64,000 nucleotides of DNA from Cryptomeria japonica (Eukaryota > Streptophyta > Pinopsida > Cupressales > Cupressaceae), in the NCBI RefSeq assembly GCF_030272615.1, contig NC_081408.1, positions 617,764,476 to 617,828,475 of the forward strand. The letters run 5' to 3'. The notes under the pieces were generated by a model. The model did no database searches, was not told the origin of the DNA, and worked only from the letters and a program-made list of their open reading frames with translations. This document shows, piece after piece, positions 34,752 through 46,651 of the stretch. Numbering within the stretch: position 1 is the first letter of the stretch; each line of letters begins with the position of its first letter. Position numbers and translations under genes: made by a program.

Positions 34752-36395
34752 TGTTGGCATTGAGTTGTCATTGATGTCAAGCGGTATTGTAGGTAGGCTA
34801 TCGACATAGGTATGTCTTTCAGTATGAAGGAGAGTGAACCAGTATGGTGGAAGACAAGTAGTTATTGAGACTATCAGTGACTTCACCAATATTAAGTGAG
34901 ATGCATGTGTGTGTTGGCATGATTGAGTGATAACCGGTAGAGATTAAACTGGTCCAGAGTTTGGATACCTGTTTATGATGAAGAGGCAGAATGTTAAAGT
35001 AATCACAAACCACCAGAGGTGAAGATGTGCTACTGGTGTAGTGTGCACTGCTGGTTAGCAGGAGGGGAAGGTTTCACTGGTAAAGGTGTGTACCAGTATG
35101 GGTTTTCTGAATGTTCAAGTATGACCTGACTATGTGTTAGTGAGCTAAGAATTTGACCATTGTGATGCCATGTGGTGCTGAGGTGGCAAACATGTGGAGG
35201 TTGTTGAAACAACTAGTCAACATTAATGAAATAGCCAAAAATCATGGGATTGTAGTTGATTGATGTGGCTCGAGGAAGAAAGAATAATAGAGGAAGACCA
35301 GGGAGTAGTTGGCACCTGGATCAAAGCAAATGAATCAGATTGCAAGAAGATCTCAAGAAGGAAAAAACTGAACTTTTTAAGAGCTGACAGATTTCAAGGT
35401 AGAAAATCATGTACAAGATTGCTATCTTTAGCAAGTATGCATTAGATAATGGAAAACATGTACAGATGCATTCCTGGAGTATAGGTGATTGATCCAAGAT
35501 AGATTGGATCGGATCTCATGCAGATTGTGTGGGGTAAAGGAAACCCTAACTACTTCGAGTTTGAACTGTTTCTTGGCGGGAAAGGTCAAGTTTAAGTATG
35601 ATGACTTGATACTGTTGTTAATGTTGTTGCAGAGTGAAGACAAGTGTAAATTTGTTGTGTGAAAGAAGAAGAGATAAACACTTCAAGTGTTTATGAATGA
35701 AGATCTAACTGATAAAAGAGAAGCAGTATAAACTAGTGTAGGGATCAACCGGTAGAGTGTGCATTGATCACAAAGGTGAAAAAATAGTAGATGTTATGCC
35801 TGATTAAGAGTGATCAAGTGTAAGTTGAAGGTGAAAGGAAATTATGAGAGGGAAGTTAGAAAATTTATCAACAAAGTCAAGTTACAGAGTGGGTGGAAAG
35901 AATACAGACCGGTAAGGGAGAAACCAACAAAGGAGAATATTGTAAGGTTGCAAAACTTCATTTGCAAAAGTGATTTCATTTGTATATCTGAAATTTATAT
36001 TGTTGTCACTGAGTTGTAGCTCCTTTAGGTTGTAGCCTATAAATTGTGTAGGGGTTGGTGTTCCTTTGAGTTGGTTCTCATAAATCAGGGGTTGGTTCTC
36101 CTTGGGTTGGTGCCCTAAATATTGTAATTAGAGTTTCATTGTGAAGCTGGATCGAACAAGAAGATCTCTAGCAGCTATTCTCATTGAGGTTTATCCCACA
36201 TTAGGTTTTCCTCGTATATATCTAGTGTTATGTGATGTTAATTTTTTAGCTAGTCCTTTCAAACAATCTACTTGAATTGTTTAAGTTAACGGTTAGCATC
36301 CAGCTTTTCCTCTACTTTATCAGTATCTCCCTGTTAGAGAAAAAGAGTTTAAATCACTGATTCACCCCCCTCTCAGTGATCCACTATGTCCAACA
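34752..36395 (+). repeat. Element F 5' LTR
   Basis: It is 1644 bp and starts TGTTGGCATTG and ends GTCCAACA. A TATA box (TATAAAT) is at 36038-36044, and a C-tract (TTCACCCCCCTCTCAGTG) lies at 36361-36378 just before the end. Confidence 0.93.
36038..36044 (+). promoter_or_regulatory. Candidate TATA box of element F LTR
   Basis: TATAAAT sits about 350 bases before the LTR end; the partner LTR keeps it at 43251-43257. Confidence 0.5.
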
Positions 36396-36410
36396 ATTGG
36401 TATTAGAGAC
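36396..36410 (+). other. Element F primer binding site
   Basis: ATTGGTATTAGAGAC follows the LTR, with one C-to-T change relative to the Met-tRNA match. Confidence 0.85.
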
Positions 36411-36471
36411 AAGGTATCCTATTTTGTCAAAAGTGTTCTCTAGCTTGGGTAGATCTTGTCAAGTGTTCACA

Positions 36472-37386
36472 ATGGCAAGAAATGAATCTGCCTCCTCAAA
36501 ATCCCCAATGTTTGATGGTGTCAACTATGCCTTTTGGAGTAGAAGAATGGAAACCTATTTGTCATCTCTAGGTTTTGACGTATGGATGTCGGTTGTGAAT
36601 GGGTATACAGTCCCTAATAATCCCCCTGCTGATCCAGATGCTAAGAGGGAATATGAGAACAATTCTAAAGCTAAGAATGCCATTCTTAGTGGGTTGTCTG
36701 ATAATGAGTTTGTCAAAGTTATGCACTGCTCTTCTACTAAGGAGACTTGGGATAAGTTGCAGAAGATATTTGAAGGTGATGCTAAAGTCTAGGAAGCTAA
36801 GTTGCAAACCTTGAGATCATAGCTTGAGGTTTTGAAGATGAAAGATGAAGAGAAGATAATCGACTATCTCCAAAGGGTTGATGAAACAACAAATACCATT
36901 AGAGGGCTTGGAGAAGAAATAAAAGATGAGGTGGTAGTGAAGTAAGTATTTAGATCTCTTACATATAAGTATGAAACAAAAGTCTCAGCAATAGAATAAG
37001 AAAAAGATCTGAAAGTATCTACAATGGATGAGTTGTATGGCTCCTTGACTGCTTATGAGATGAGGACTATTAGTACTGATGCTATGAAGAAAGAAGCTTC
37101 TCTCAAGACTTCAAGAAAAGGAAAAGAAGAATCTTCTCATGATGCATCTAGTGAAGACTCTGATGACATCATGACAAACTTTGTCAAAAGACTCGAGACA
37201 GTTTCAGGAAAATATAAAGGCAAGCTACCTTTGAAATGTTTCAATTGCAAAAAGATTGGACATTTTGCTGCTAAACGTCCTTATGGTGATAAGAATGAAG
37301 ATGATCAATCAAATGGTAGAAGATCATTTAGAAAGGATAGGAAGAAAAATGTCTACCAACATGGTAGAAAAGGCTACCAGAAGTAG
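36472..37386 (+). pseudogene. Element F gag (UBN2 type)
   Basis: It starts MARNESASSKSPMFDGVNY at 36472. FDGVNYAFWSRRMETYL and STKETWDKLQKIFEGD are the conserved copia gag segments, followed by a knuckle CFNCKKIGHFAAKR with the last Cys lost. Four in-frame stops interrupt it (after GDAKV, TLRS, EVVVK and SAIE). Three of the four fall where Gln would need only C to T. The frame ends at the TAG at 37384. Confidence 0.85.
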
Positions 37387-38660
37387 AGTAGTCTTTGCAC
37401 ACATGAAGATGATACCACATATGAGGAAAGTGCCTCAGATGACTTCTACAGTGGAGATGAAGTTAGAGAAAATATTTTTATTGCTCAAGAGGTACTGGTA
37501 CCTAAAGAAAAACAAGAATAAGAGAAATATGGAGAAGTAGACCTTGAAGTAGAACTCATTAGTGCCCTAGATGAGCTAAAGAAAACAAGAAGATACTTAA
37601 AGAAGGTAAAGAGGGCTGCAGCTGAAGAACAAGAATTGCTGGAGCAATCTCTTAAAGAGTCCAAGAGAACTGTTGCAGATCTAAAAATCCAATTGGAAGA
37701 GGCCAAGAGGATGTGTGAATTCACAAGTACCGGTTTGAGTGAAAAGGAAAAGGAACATCAGAATCTGGAAGCAGAAATAATGAAACTTCAGAAGGACTTA
37801 GATCAAAGTCAGGAAGAAATAAAAGTGAGAAGCAAATTTGAAGGCAACACAAAAGCCCTAGATAAAATGCTGAGAAAACATAAGCAATCTAAAAATACCG
37901 ATGACAAGTTTTCAAGAAGGTCAAAGCTCAAACAACAAAGACACATTTGATAAGGAGATACAGTTCACTTCCTCAAATAAAGGTGAAGAGAAGAAGACAT
38001 TCACAGTAGGAAAGGATACCGACAAGAAGACATATGCAGATGCTGCTAGAATCGCCACACAAACCGGTATGCTCAATCAATGAACCAAAGATCATACTCA
38101 ATACACCGACATGCAGATCCAAGGAGAAATGCAAGTATTGATCACAAAGGATTCACAAGGGTGAGTAACATGAAAGGAAGACCCCCAACGAGGCAGCCAT
38201 TTGTGGGTTCAAGATAACCTAATTGGTATGTTCCAAATTTTCATGGTTATTGTCACTGGTGTAATAAGTTCAGTCATAGAATAGAAGACTATAGGAAAAT
38301 GAGTGTCAAACCTAATTTTAAGAATAGAAACTCATTTTATGCATTACAAAGTTCAAATGTCACATGTTATAATTGCAATGAGTTTGGTAACAAGAGTTAT
38401 GAATGTAGGAGTAATTTGCAAATGTCCTACAAGAATGCATTGAGTACATCTTATAGTGCCAATGTGAAATGCTATAAGCGTTAGAATTTTGGTCACATAG
38501 CAAGGTATTGTCAGCTGAGAATTGATAAGCAAAAAAGAATTGTGTTAGATGAGAAGTTGGAAACAAAACTAGAACACAAAGTGATAGAAGAGGAAAAGAA
38601 AGAAGAGAAACTGATTTGGGTAGAGAAGGAGAAAAACAAGATAGAGTCCAGCCTGATTAT
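37387..38660 (+). pseudogene. Element F second module: coiled coil plus zinc knuckles
   Basis: Downstream of the gag knuckle lies a Glu/Lys/Leu-rich coiled coil of about 130 codons (37540-37900, LEQSLKESKRTVADLKIQ) and a Thr/Lys linker. Three knuckle-like motifs follow: CHWCNKFSHRIEDY, CYNCNEFGNKSYEC and CYKR-stop-NFGHIARYC (38250-38520). The order matches ORF1 of A, E, G and J. H and I lack this module: there gag runs straight to protease. A frameshift near 37900 and several stops break it. Confidence 0.75.
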
Positions 38661-40110
38661 GCAGACTTCCCTACATGCTGAAAGGAGGAATTTAGGGGTA
38701 GTTTATAGTGGTTTTTGAAATCACATGACTGAAGATAAGAAAAAGTTCATCAAGCTTGATGATTGGAATGGTGGTTCAGTCCGATTCGGTGACAACTCCT
38801 CCATCAAGATCAAAGGTCAGGGTACACTGAATATTGATGGAAGATCAAGGCTCATGATATGTAATATGTGGAAGGTTTGAAGCATAACTTTCTTAGTGTA
38901 AGTCAGATGTGTGACAAAGGGTACAAGTTCTCATTTGACTCTACTGGTTGCTAGCTAAGAAAGCAGAGTATCGGTTAGGTGGTAGCAAAAGGAAAGAGAA
39001 TAGAGGGTAATGTCTACAATCTAAAGGAATGCTATGAGTCCCAATGCATGATGGGATAGGTTGATGAAAGTTGGCTGTGGCACCAGAGACTAGGCCATTT
39101 GAATTTTGACAATCTGGTTAAGATAAGCAAGAACCGGTATGTGAGAAACATACCTCAGATCATAAAACCGACAAGTACATTCTGTGATGATTGTGTTAGA
39201 GGTAAGCAAGAAAAGTCCAACTTTAAAACAAACAAATATAACACCTCAAGACCTTTGGAGTTGATACATATAGACTTATGTGGGCCAATGAGGACAAGAG
39301 AATTGGCTAGGGAAAGGTATTTCATGTTGTTCATAGATGATTACTCAAGAATGACTTGGGTAACCTTCCTGCATGACAAGTCACAAACATTTGAGAGATT
39401 CAAATTTTTTTAGGAAGATGGTGCAAAATGAAAGTGGACACCGGTTAAAATGCTTAAGATCTAACCAGGGTGGAGAATTTTCATCAAATGAATTTTTTGA
39501 CTACTGTGAGAAACATGGAATTCAAAGATAGTATTCAGTTGCAAGGACACCTCAGTAAAATGGGGTGGTAAAGAGGAAAAATAGGACAGTGAAGGAGATG
39601 GCCAAGACAATGTTGAATGAGGTCAACATATCGGATATATACTGGAAGGAAGCAGTTCAACCTATTGTCTACACTTTAAATCGGGTTCATTTAAGCGTGA
39701 ACAATAGAATGACACCTTATGAGTTATGGAATGAAAGGAAACCATTACTCAAACACTTCAAACTATTTGGAAGTAAGTGCTTCATCAAGAAAGATGCTGA
39801 TGGTTTGGGAAGTTTTGATTCCCAAAGTGATGAAGGAATTTTCTTGGGATACTTAGCCAACAGTAAGGCCTACAAATGCTACAACAAGAGATTGAGAAGA
39901 ATGGTTGAGAGTGTACATGTGAGAATAGATGAAGACTCACATAGAGGACAATCTACACTTGCACCCTACATTAATGAGTTAGATGTGGAATATGAAGAGA
40001 AATCTGAAAATGGACCTGTAGAAGATGTACCAAACAAGATTCCCAACCAGTATGTGCAAAATAATCATTCGAAAGAACAAATAATAGGAGATAGGAATGA
40101 AGGTGTGTAG
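38661..40110 (+). pseudogene. Element F protease and integrase
   Basis: The protease should read IDSG before NHMT; here it is VYSGF-stop-NHMT, so the catalytic Asp is Tyr. Integrase begins LWHQRLGHLNFDNL (39080) with CDDCVRGKQ, then the first catalytic Asp in HIDLCGPM and FIDDYSRMTWV. The middle is frameshifted near 39410-39560. Where relatives have TPQQNGV this copy has TPQ-stop-NGV. A long open stretch (39565-40110) continues to GIFLGYLANSKAYKCYNKR. Confidence 0.85.
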
Positions 40111-41706
40111 ACCAGAAGGAGATTAGCCCCGGAAGGTGAACATGAAATTTCTGTCTCATGACTGAAGTAGAGCCCAAATTTTTTGAAGATGCTAGAAAAA
40201 GAGAGAAGTGCGTAGAGGCCATGGATGAAGAACAGAGAGAAATTGAGAAAAATTAGACTTGGGAACTTGTTCCTAGACCAGCAGACAAGAATGTCATAGG
40301 TACCAAATGGGTCTACTAAAACAAGATGAATGAAGAAGGTAAGATAGTCTGGTATAAAAAAATGCTAGTTTTCAAAGGGTATGCTCAAGTTGAAGGTATT
40401 GAATTTGAAGAAACCTTTGCATCGGTTGCTAGGTTAGAGGAAATAAGAATGTTTGTAGCTTTCTCAACCTACAAGGGATACAAAGTATATCAGATGGATG
40501 TAAAATCTACCTTTCTCAATGACAATCTTGAAGAAGAGTGTATATGGAATAGCCAGAAGGGTACTTGTTGTATGAAGATGAGAATTTTGTATGTCGGTTG
40601 AAGAAATCCCTATATGGGTTGAAGCAGGATTCCAGAGCATGGTATTCCAAGTTAGACAAATACTTGAAGGAGAAAGGATTCTAGAAAAGGAATTTAGACA
40701 ACAACTTGTTTGTCAAGGTAAATGGAGATCACATGATTATAGTTGTTGTATATGTGGATTATATTATTTTTGGTGGAGATAAGGACATCATGTGCAAAGA
40801 ATTTACAGATTAGATGAAAACAAAGTTTGAGATGTCCATGTTGGGTGAGTTGTCCTATTTTCTTGGTTTGTAGATCTCACAGAAGGAGAAAGGAATTTTC
40901 ATCTCCCAAACCAAGTATGTGGAAGACATGCTGAAGAAATTTCAAATAGAGGACAACAAACTAGTAAGTACTCCCATGGTTACCAATTGTAAGTTGAGAA
41001 AACTAGATGAATCGCCGGAAGTTGAGCAAACACCGTATAGGTCTATGATTGGTAGTCTATTGTATTTAACAATATCTAGACCGGATATTGTACAAGATGT
41101 TTGCATGGTTGCAAGATTCTAAGTTGCTCCTAAACAGTCTCACTTAAATGCATTCAGAAGAATCTTCAGGTATCTACAATGAATTATCATCTATGGTCTG
41201 TGGTATCCAAAGAAAGCAGCCTTCTCTTTACAGGCTTATACTAATGTGGACTGGGCAGGAAGTATTGATGACCTGAAAAGCACAAGTGGAGGTGCTTTCT
41301 ACTTAGGAGACTAGTTAGTATCATGGCACAGTAAGAAGCAAGATTTAGTGTCACTATCTACTACTGAGGGAGAGTACATAGCAGTTGCTACATGTTGTTC
41401 ACAAGTTCTATGGATGAAGCAGACACTGAAAGATATACAGGTGGAGATACCAGAACCCATTCTAATCCTATGTGATAACTCAAGTGCAATCAACATCTCC
41501 AAGAATCCAATAATATACTTGAGAACACCACATATTGCAATCAAGTATCACTTCTTAAAGGAGAAGGTAGCAGACAAGGAGGTCATGGTAGAGTATGTTC
41601 CCACTGATGAGAAGATTGCTAACATATTTACCAAGCCACTTCCTCTGGGCCCATTTGAGTATTTGATACAAAAGATGGGAGTTGTCCCACCATCTGGCAA
41701 CACTTG
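40111..41706 (+). pseudogene. Element F reverse transcriptase and RNase H
   Basis: Reverse transcriptase shows NVIGTKWVY, FEETFASVARLE, VYQMDVKSTFLN and LKKSLYGLKQ. The catalytic box is YVDYIIFGG, so the second Asp of YVDD is Tyr. RNase H has WAGSIDDLKSTSGGAFYLG, STTEGEYIAVA, CDNSSAINISKNP and ANIFTKPLPLGPFEYL, ending at the TGA at 41704. A frameshift lies near 40545, and several TAG or TAA codons occur. The enzyme cannot be active. Confidence 0.9.
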
Positions 41707-41779
41707 AATGCATAAGAGTTTACATGATTCAAGGGGAGTCAACCATTGCTACTATCTTATGACTCTTGAATAATGAAGC

Positions 41780-41925
41780 ATGGACACAGGGGGAGAGTGT
41801 GTCCTAACTGGATGCTATCCAAGGAGAGATTATTAGTGTCAGACTAAGGTTACCTTTGTCATTGCTATCAAAGGAGGAGAGAAATCGGAAAAGACAATGT
41901 TGACATCAATGCCAAAGGGGGAGAT
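41780..41925 (+). promoter_or_regulatory. Element F polypurine tracts
   Basis: ATGCCAAAGGGGGAGAT abuts the 3' LTR at 41926. Related purine blocks occur upstream at about 41787-41797 (ACAGGGGGAGAG) and 41868-41882 (ATCAAAGGAGGAGAG). Confidence 0.8.
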
Positions 41926-43591
41926 TGTTGGCATTGGGTTGTCATTGATGTCAACCGGTATTGCAGGCAGGCTACTGATAGAGGTATGTATTTCGATTTG
42001 AAGGAGAGTGAATTGGTATGGTCGAAGACAAGTAGTTATTGAGACTATCAGTGACTTCATTAGTATGAGGTGAGATGCATTTGTGTGTTGGCATGATTGA
42101 GTGATAACTGGAAGATCTTAAACCGGTCTGGAGTTTGGCTACCTATTTATGATGAAGAGGTAGAATGTTAAAGTAATCACAAAACATTGGAGGTGAAGAT
42201 GTGCTACCGGTGTAGTGTGCACGACCGGTTAGCAAGAGGGGAAGGTTTCACTGATGAAGGTGTATACCGTTATGGGTTTTCTCAATGTTCAAGTATGAAC
42301 TAACTATGTTTTGGTGAGCTAAGTGTTTGACCATTGTGATGCCATGTGGTACTAAGGTGGCAAATATGCAGAGTTCGATGAAACCTCCATCGACATGGTT
42401 GTTGAAACAGCTAGTCGATATTAATGAAAAAACCAAAAATCAAAGGATTGTAGCTGACTGATGTGACTTAAGGAAGAAAGAATGACAGAGGAAGATTAGG
42501 GAGTAGTTGGTGCCTAGATCAAAGAAAAGGAATCAGATTGCAAGAAGATCTCAAGAAGGAAACAACTGAGCTTTTTAAGAGCCGACAGATCTCAAGGTAG
42601 AAAATCATGTACAAGATTGCTATCTTTAGCATGTATTGGATAATGGAAAACATGTACAAATGCATTCTTAGAGTACAGGTGATCGATCCAAGACAGATTG
42701 GATCGAATCTCTTGCAGATTATGTCGGGTAAAGGAAACCCTAACCTCTTCAAGTTTGAATTGTTTCTTGGTGGGAAAGCTCAAGTTTAAATATGATGACT
42801 TGAGACTATTGTTAATGCTATTGCAGGGTGAATACAAGTGTAAATTTGTTGTGTGAAAGCCAAAGAGATAAACACTTCAAGTGTTTATGAATGAAGATTT
42901 GACTGATAAAAGAGAAGTAGTATAAACCGGTGTAGGGAACAACCCATAGAGTGTGCATTGATCACAAAGGTGAAAAACCGGTAGAGGTTGTGCCTGATTA
43001 AGAGTGATCAAGTGTGAGTTGAAGGTGAACAGATATTGTGAGAGGGGAGTTAGAAAAGTTATCAGAAAAGTCAAGTTGTAGAGTGAGTGGAAAGAATATG
43101 GCCTGGTAAGGGAGAAACTGACATAGGAGAATATTGTAAGGTTGCAAAACTTCATTTCCAATAGTGATTTTATTTGTATATCTGAGATTCATATTGTTGT
43201 CACTGAGTTGTAGCTTAGTGCAGGGGTTGTAGCTCCTTTAGGTTGTAGCCTATAAATTGTGCAAGGGTTGGTGCTCCTTTGAGTTGGTGCTCATAAATCA
43301 GGGGTTGGTACCCTAAATATTGTAAGCAGAGTTTCATTGTGAGGCTGGATTGGAGCAGAATATCTCCAGCAGCTATTCACACTGAGATTTTTCCCATATT
43401 TGGTTTTCCTCATATATATCTGGTGTTACGTGATGTTAATATTTTAGCTAGTCCTTTCATACACTGTACCTACATTGTTTAAGTTACCAATCAGCATTCA
43501 ACTTCTCATCTACTTTACCGATATCTTTTTGTTAGAGAAAGAGTTTAAATCACTGATTCAACCCCCTCTCAGTGATCCATTTTGTCCAACA
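41926..43591 (+). repeat. Element F 3' LTR
   Basis: It is 1666 bp and pairs with 34752-36395. It ends GTCCAACA followed by the TSD ATCTT. A TATA box is at 43251-43257. Confidence 0.93.
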
Positions 43592-43674
43592 ATCTTCACT
43601 AAACCTTTGTCCCAACAACCATTTGAGTATTTGAGAGATAGATTCTGGGTTTCTTCCCCTCCAGTAGAGACTTA
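43592..43674 (+). pseudogene. Element E RNase H, last 27 codons
   Basis: After the F insertion the E frame resumes with FTKPLSQQPFEYLRDRFWV and ends SSPPVET-stop at 43672, the usual copia C terminus. Confidence 0.85.
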
Positions 43675-43829
43675 AAAGATGCAGATGTGTATCAATCCGG
43701 TATGCATTATTAGAGTTCTCTTTTGCTCCAGATTGATGAACTAATGCTACTACTTAGGTGGAGTAATCAGCTATATGGTTTAGAGGCCCTATGATTTTTC
43801 TTTGGTGTTTGTGTTAGATTTTTGGCATT

Positions 43830-44131
43830 GATGTCAAAGGGGAAGATATATATTTGAAAAATAGAGCTTAACAAGATATTCTTCTAAGGGGAAGATTGTT
43901 AGCACAAGGAAGAGAAAAACAATTTCAGATTGGTTGTATCCCATTGGGGGAGTTTTTGTTCAGATCTATAGATGGTTAATTAGTACATAGATATTTGGTT
44001 TAGAGCTTCATTGCTATATCATTTTATGGGAGATTGTTGGCCATCTTCCATAGGGGGAGACTTGTTTGGCATTTCTTGGCACTTAGATGTTTTTCACATC
44101 TAGTGTTTCCATCAATGCTAAAGGGGGAGAT
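43830..44131 (+). promoter_or_regulatory. Element E polypurine tracts (about five)
   Basis: GATGTCAAAGGGGAAGAT (43833-43850), CTAAGGGGAAGATTG (43877), TTGGGGGAG (43945), ATAGGGGGAGAC (44050) and the tract next to the LTR, AATGCTAAAGGGGGAGAT (44114-44131). The flanking 43675-43829 holds nothing I recognise. Confidence 0.75.
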
Positions 44132-45319
44132 TATTGGAAATATGAGGGAATTGATTGTGTTGCATTGATGTTTTGTCATTGATGTCAACACTAGCTGTTA
44201 TGGTTTTTTAACAGCTTTCGATAGAAGGATTGAATCGGGAAGATTATTAGTTGATTGTCACTGGTATGATCTGGATGATGGAATAAGTTTGTATGAATGG
44301 TTCATATGCTTTTGAAGTATGTTTCAGTCAGTTGGTATTGACTTGATGATCAGATGCTATCTTATGTTCTAGTAAGCCTGCTTTATAGGTCTGGTAAGGG
44401 TTTCACTAGCAGAGCTTTATTAAAGATCATTGATGTAATGTATAAGTGGTGTTGGTGTAGCTTCTAGAAGGGATTTAGGATGCTAATGGTGATTGTGTTT
44501 GTGCCTTGAGTTATTGGTGTCATTGCTTTAGCATGTGTGGATCAAATTTAGGTCTTGTGCTATCTAGGTTATGGACCGGTTTTCATGTAACGTGTTGTTA
44601 GATCCTTCGATGCGCTTCTAGGATGTTTTATTGATTGGATGATGTTTGTTTGGCCTTAGGTCGACATGTTTTATAATTTTATTAAAGGATTATGTAATGG
44701 ATATATTTATCATTTGGATGGCCGACCTAATTGGTTAGGTCCCGGGTTGGTATAAAAGTGATGTAAGATCTCATTGTAGATCTTGCATGTATGGGTAAGG
44801 AGCGAATAATGTAATAAAGATTTGGGTAGAGGATTTGGTCAATCATAGGTGTTCAAGCTAGGTTTGTGTAAGAGGTTTTAGACCTTCGGTAGTGAGCTTA
44901 ACCGGAACTATAATCTGGCATGTTTGATGCTATCATAGGCAGTTCTTCTTTTCGGATTGTTGTCCAAATATTTTGAGGTGGTTAACCTCTTTTATAGTCA
45001 GTGAGACTCCATTGTAATGAGAAGTTCGCTCTAGGTAGTGTTCCTTCCTACATGTGCAAGCCCCTTATCGTAATATTTATTCATCTGATCAGTGAATAGA
45101 TATTGTGGGTCTCCAATCCCACCATGGTTTTTCCTCCTTGAGATTTTCCACATATAAATATATGGTGTTATGGTGTTCATCTTTGTGGTTGCACTGTTGC
45201 TTATTGCTATATGATTTTGTGTTTGCCGCTTGTTGAGTTGTTGTATTAATAAGGTTAAATTTCTCCATTCTGGTAGAACACTGATTAAACCCCCCTCTTA
45301 GTGTTCTTAGTTTCCAACA
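44132..45319 (+). repeat. Element E 3' LTR
   Basis: It is 1188 bp, of the same family as the H LTR (61615-62703). It starts TATTGG (TG changed to TA) and ends TTCCAACA. A TATA box (TATAAAA) is at 44751-44757, and H has TATAAAT at the matching place. Confidence 0.9.
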
Positions 45320-46609
45320 TATTATGCTTATTATCAAAAGAAATATAACCTCTACCACAGATCACATAGGCTTTGTCATCTCTAAATCTCACTATTCCAC
45401 CATCATACTTTTCCATACTCACAAATTTTCTTTTATCACTGGTCATATGGTGCGAGAAACCACTGTCTATTACCCATTCATCTTTTTCTTCAACTTTAGC
45501 AACTAAATATTTGTCCTCAATAGTGAGATCAATGAGTACTGGTCCATCTTCCCTAATGGAAAGAAACACAACATCATCTCCTTCTGATTCTTCATATGTA
45601 ACACCTTCATCAGAAACATAATAGTAGTTCTTCTAATTCCTATACTTCATGTTAGACTTTTAAGGTCTATCATACTTCTCATGCTTCTCATATCTATCAT
45701 TACTATCATGCTTATCAAACTTATCATGCCTGTTATACTTAGCCATTATCTCCGGGAACCTAGAAGCAAAATGTCCTACCTTATTGCAAGAGAAACATTT
45801 GAAAGGCAATTTTCCATCATACTTATTGGCTCCCTTAGGCAATCTCTTAGTAATAAATGCTTCAAGCTCATCTAGTTCTCTTTCTTTCTCTTCCAAATCT
45901 CTCCTTTCTCTTTCATATTTGTATATTTTGCATTCTTCAGGTTCAGACTTCTATTTACTAGCTACAGATGCTCTAAATGATGTCTCATATTTTCCATCTG
46001 ATTCACCAAATTCACTCAACTCAAATGCAACAATATTTCCAACCAACATATCTCTTGTCATAGTAGTTCTACTTCGGATCTCATCTATAGCAGCTACTTT
46101 ATGTTTGTAAGGAGTCAAATATCTCAGCACCTTAGCAACAACTTCATCTTCTTCAAGGGTTCCACTGACACATATGATACCTAGGACAAGATCATTCACC
46201 TTGTCCATAAACATATTTATGTTATCATCTTCTCTCATCTTCAACATCTCATATTTCCCTTTCAAACTTTGTAACATAGCAACTTTGACTTGTTTATCTC
46301 CTTCATGAAGGGTCTCAAGCTTCTCCCAGATCTCATGTGTTGTTTGAAGTCCCATTACATTGGTCATCTTTGAATCAGTCAGGGCACTCAACAATGCTTC
46401 CTTCACTCTAATGTTATATTTATCTTCCTTGATCTCAACGGTAGTAACTAGTCCATTCAGAGGAAAAAATAGGCATTATTTGTAATCTTCTAGTAATCTT
46501 CTCCAAGACATCTCAAGTGCACTTCCATCTAGTTCTTCCATATAGCATAGTTACTACCATCAAATCTCTTTCCCTCCTTCTTAAAGATAACACCAGTTCT
46601 AGTTTCCAT
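45320..46609 (-). pseudogene. Element I gag and protease (cut by E)
   Basis: It starts METRTGVIFKKEGKRFDGS at 46609, the same family as H (YAIWKN...HLRCLG). Gag continues with GLQTTHEIWEKLETLHEGD and VAAIDEIRSRT, then the knuckle CFSCNKVGHFASRF (last Cys lost) and a His/Asp/Lys/Tyr-rich repeat near 45700. The protease keeps WVIDSGFSHHMT (near 45450). The frame stops abruptly at 45320 in SFDNKHN, where E's LTR begins. About seven stops precede this. No coiled-coil and knuckle module lies between gag and protease. Confidence 0.85.
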
Positions 46610-46651
46610 CACAGATCTCCTCAAGTAGTTAATCTTCTCCTAGAGGATCTA

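Larger units (their letters stand above)
34752..43591 (+). mobile_element. Element F: full-length Sirevirus-like copia with composite gag
   Basis: LTRs 34752-36395 and 41926-43591 carry the perfect TSD ATCTT (34747-34751 and 43592-43596). The order is primer site, UBN2-type gag with a knuckle, coiled coil with further knuckles, protease, integrase, reverse transcriptase, RNase H, polypurine tract. The LTRs differ at roughly 14% of the first 215 positions, so F is an old insertion. Confidence 0.93.
31967..45319 (+). mobile_element. Element E: Sirevirus-like copia with ORF1 module and pol remnants, split by C and F
   Basis: From the left: last 275 bp of the 5' LTR (C inserted here), primer site 32242, ORF1 (coiled coil plus zinc knuckles), a collapsed pol with an integrase tail and RNase H, a 3' region with repeated polypurine tracts, and 3' LTR 44132-45319. 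F interrupts RNase H at 34752-43591 and the frame resumes at 43592. E itself lies inside the protease region of element I. Confidence 0.85.
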
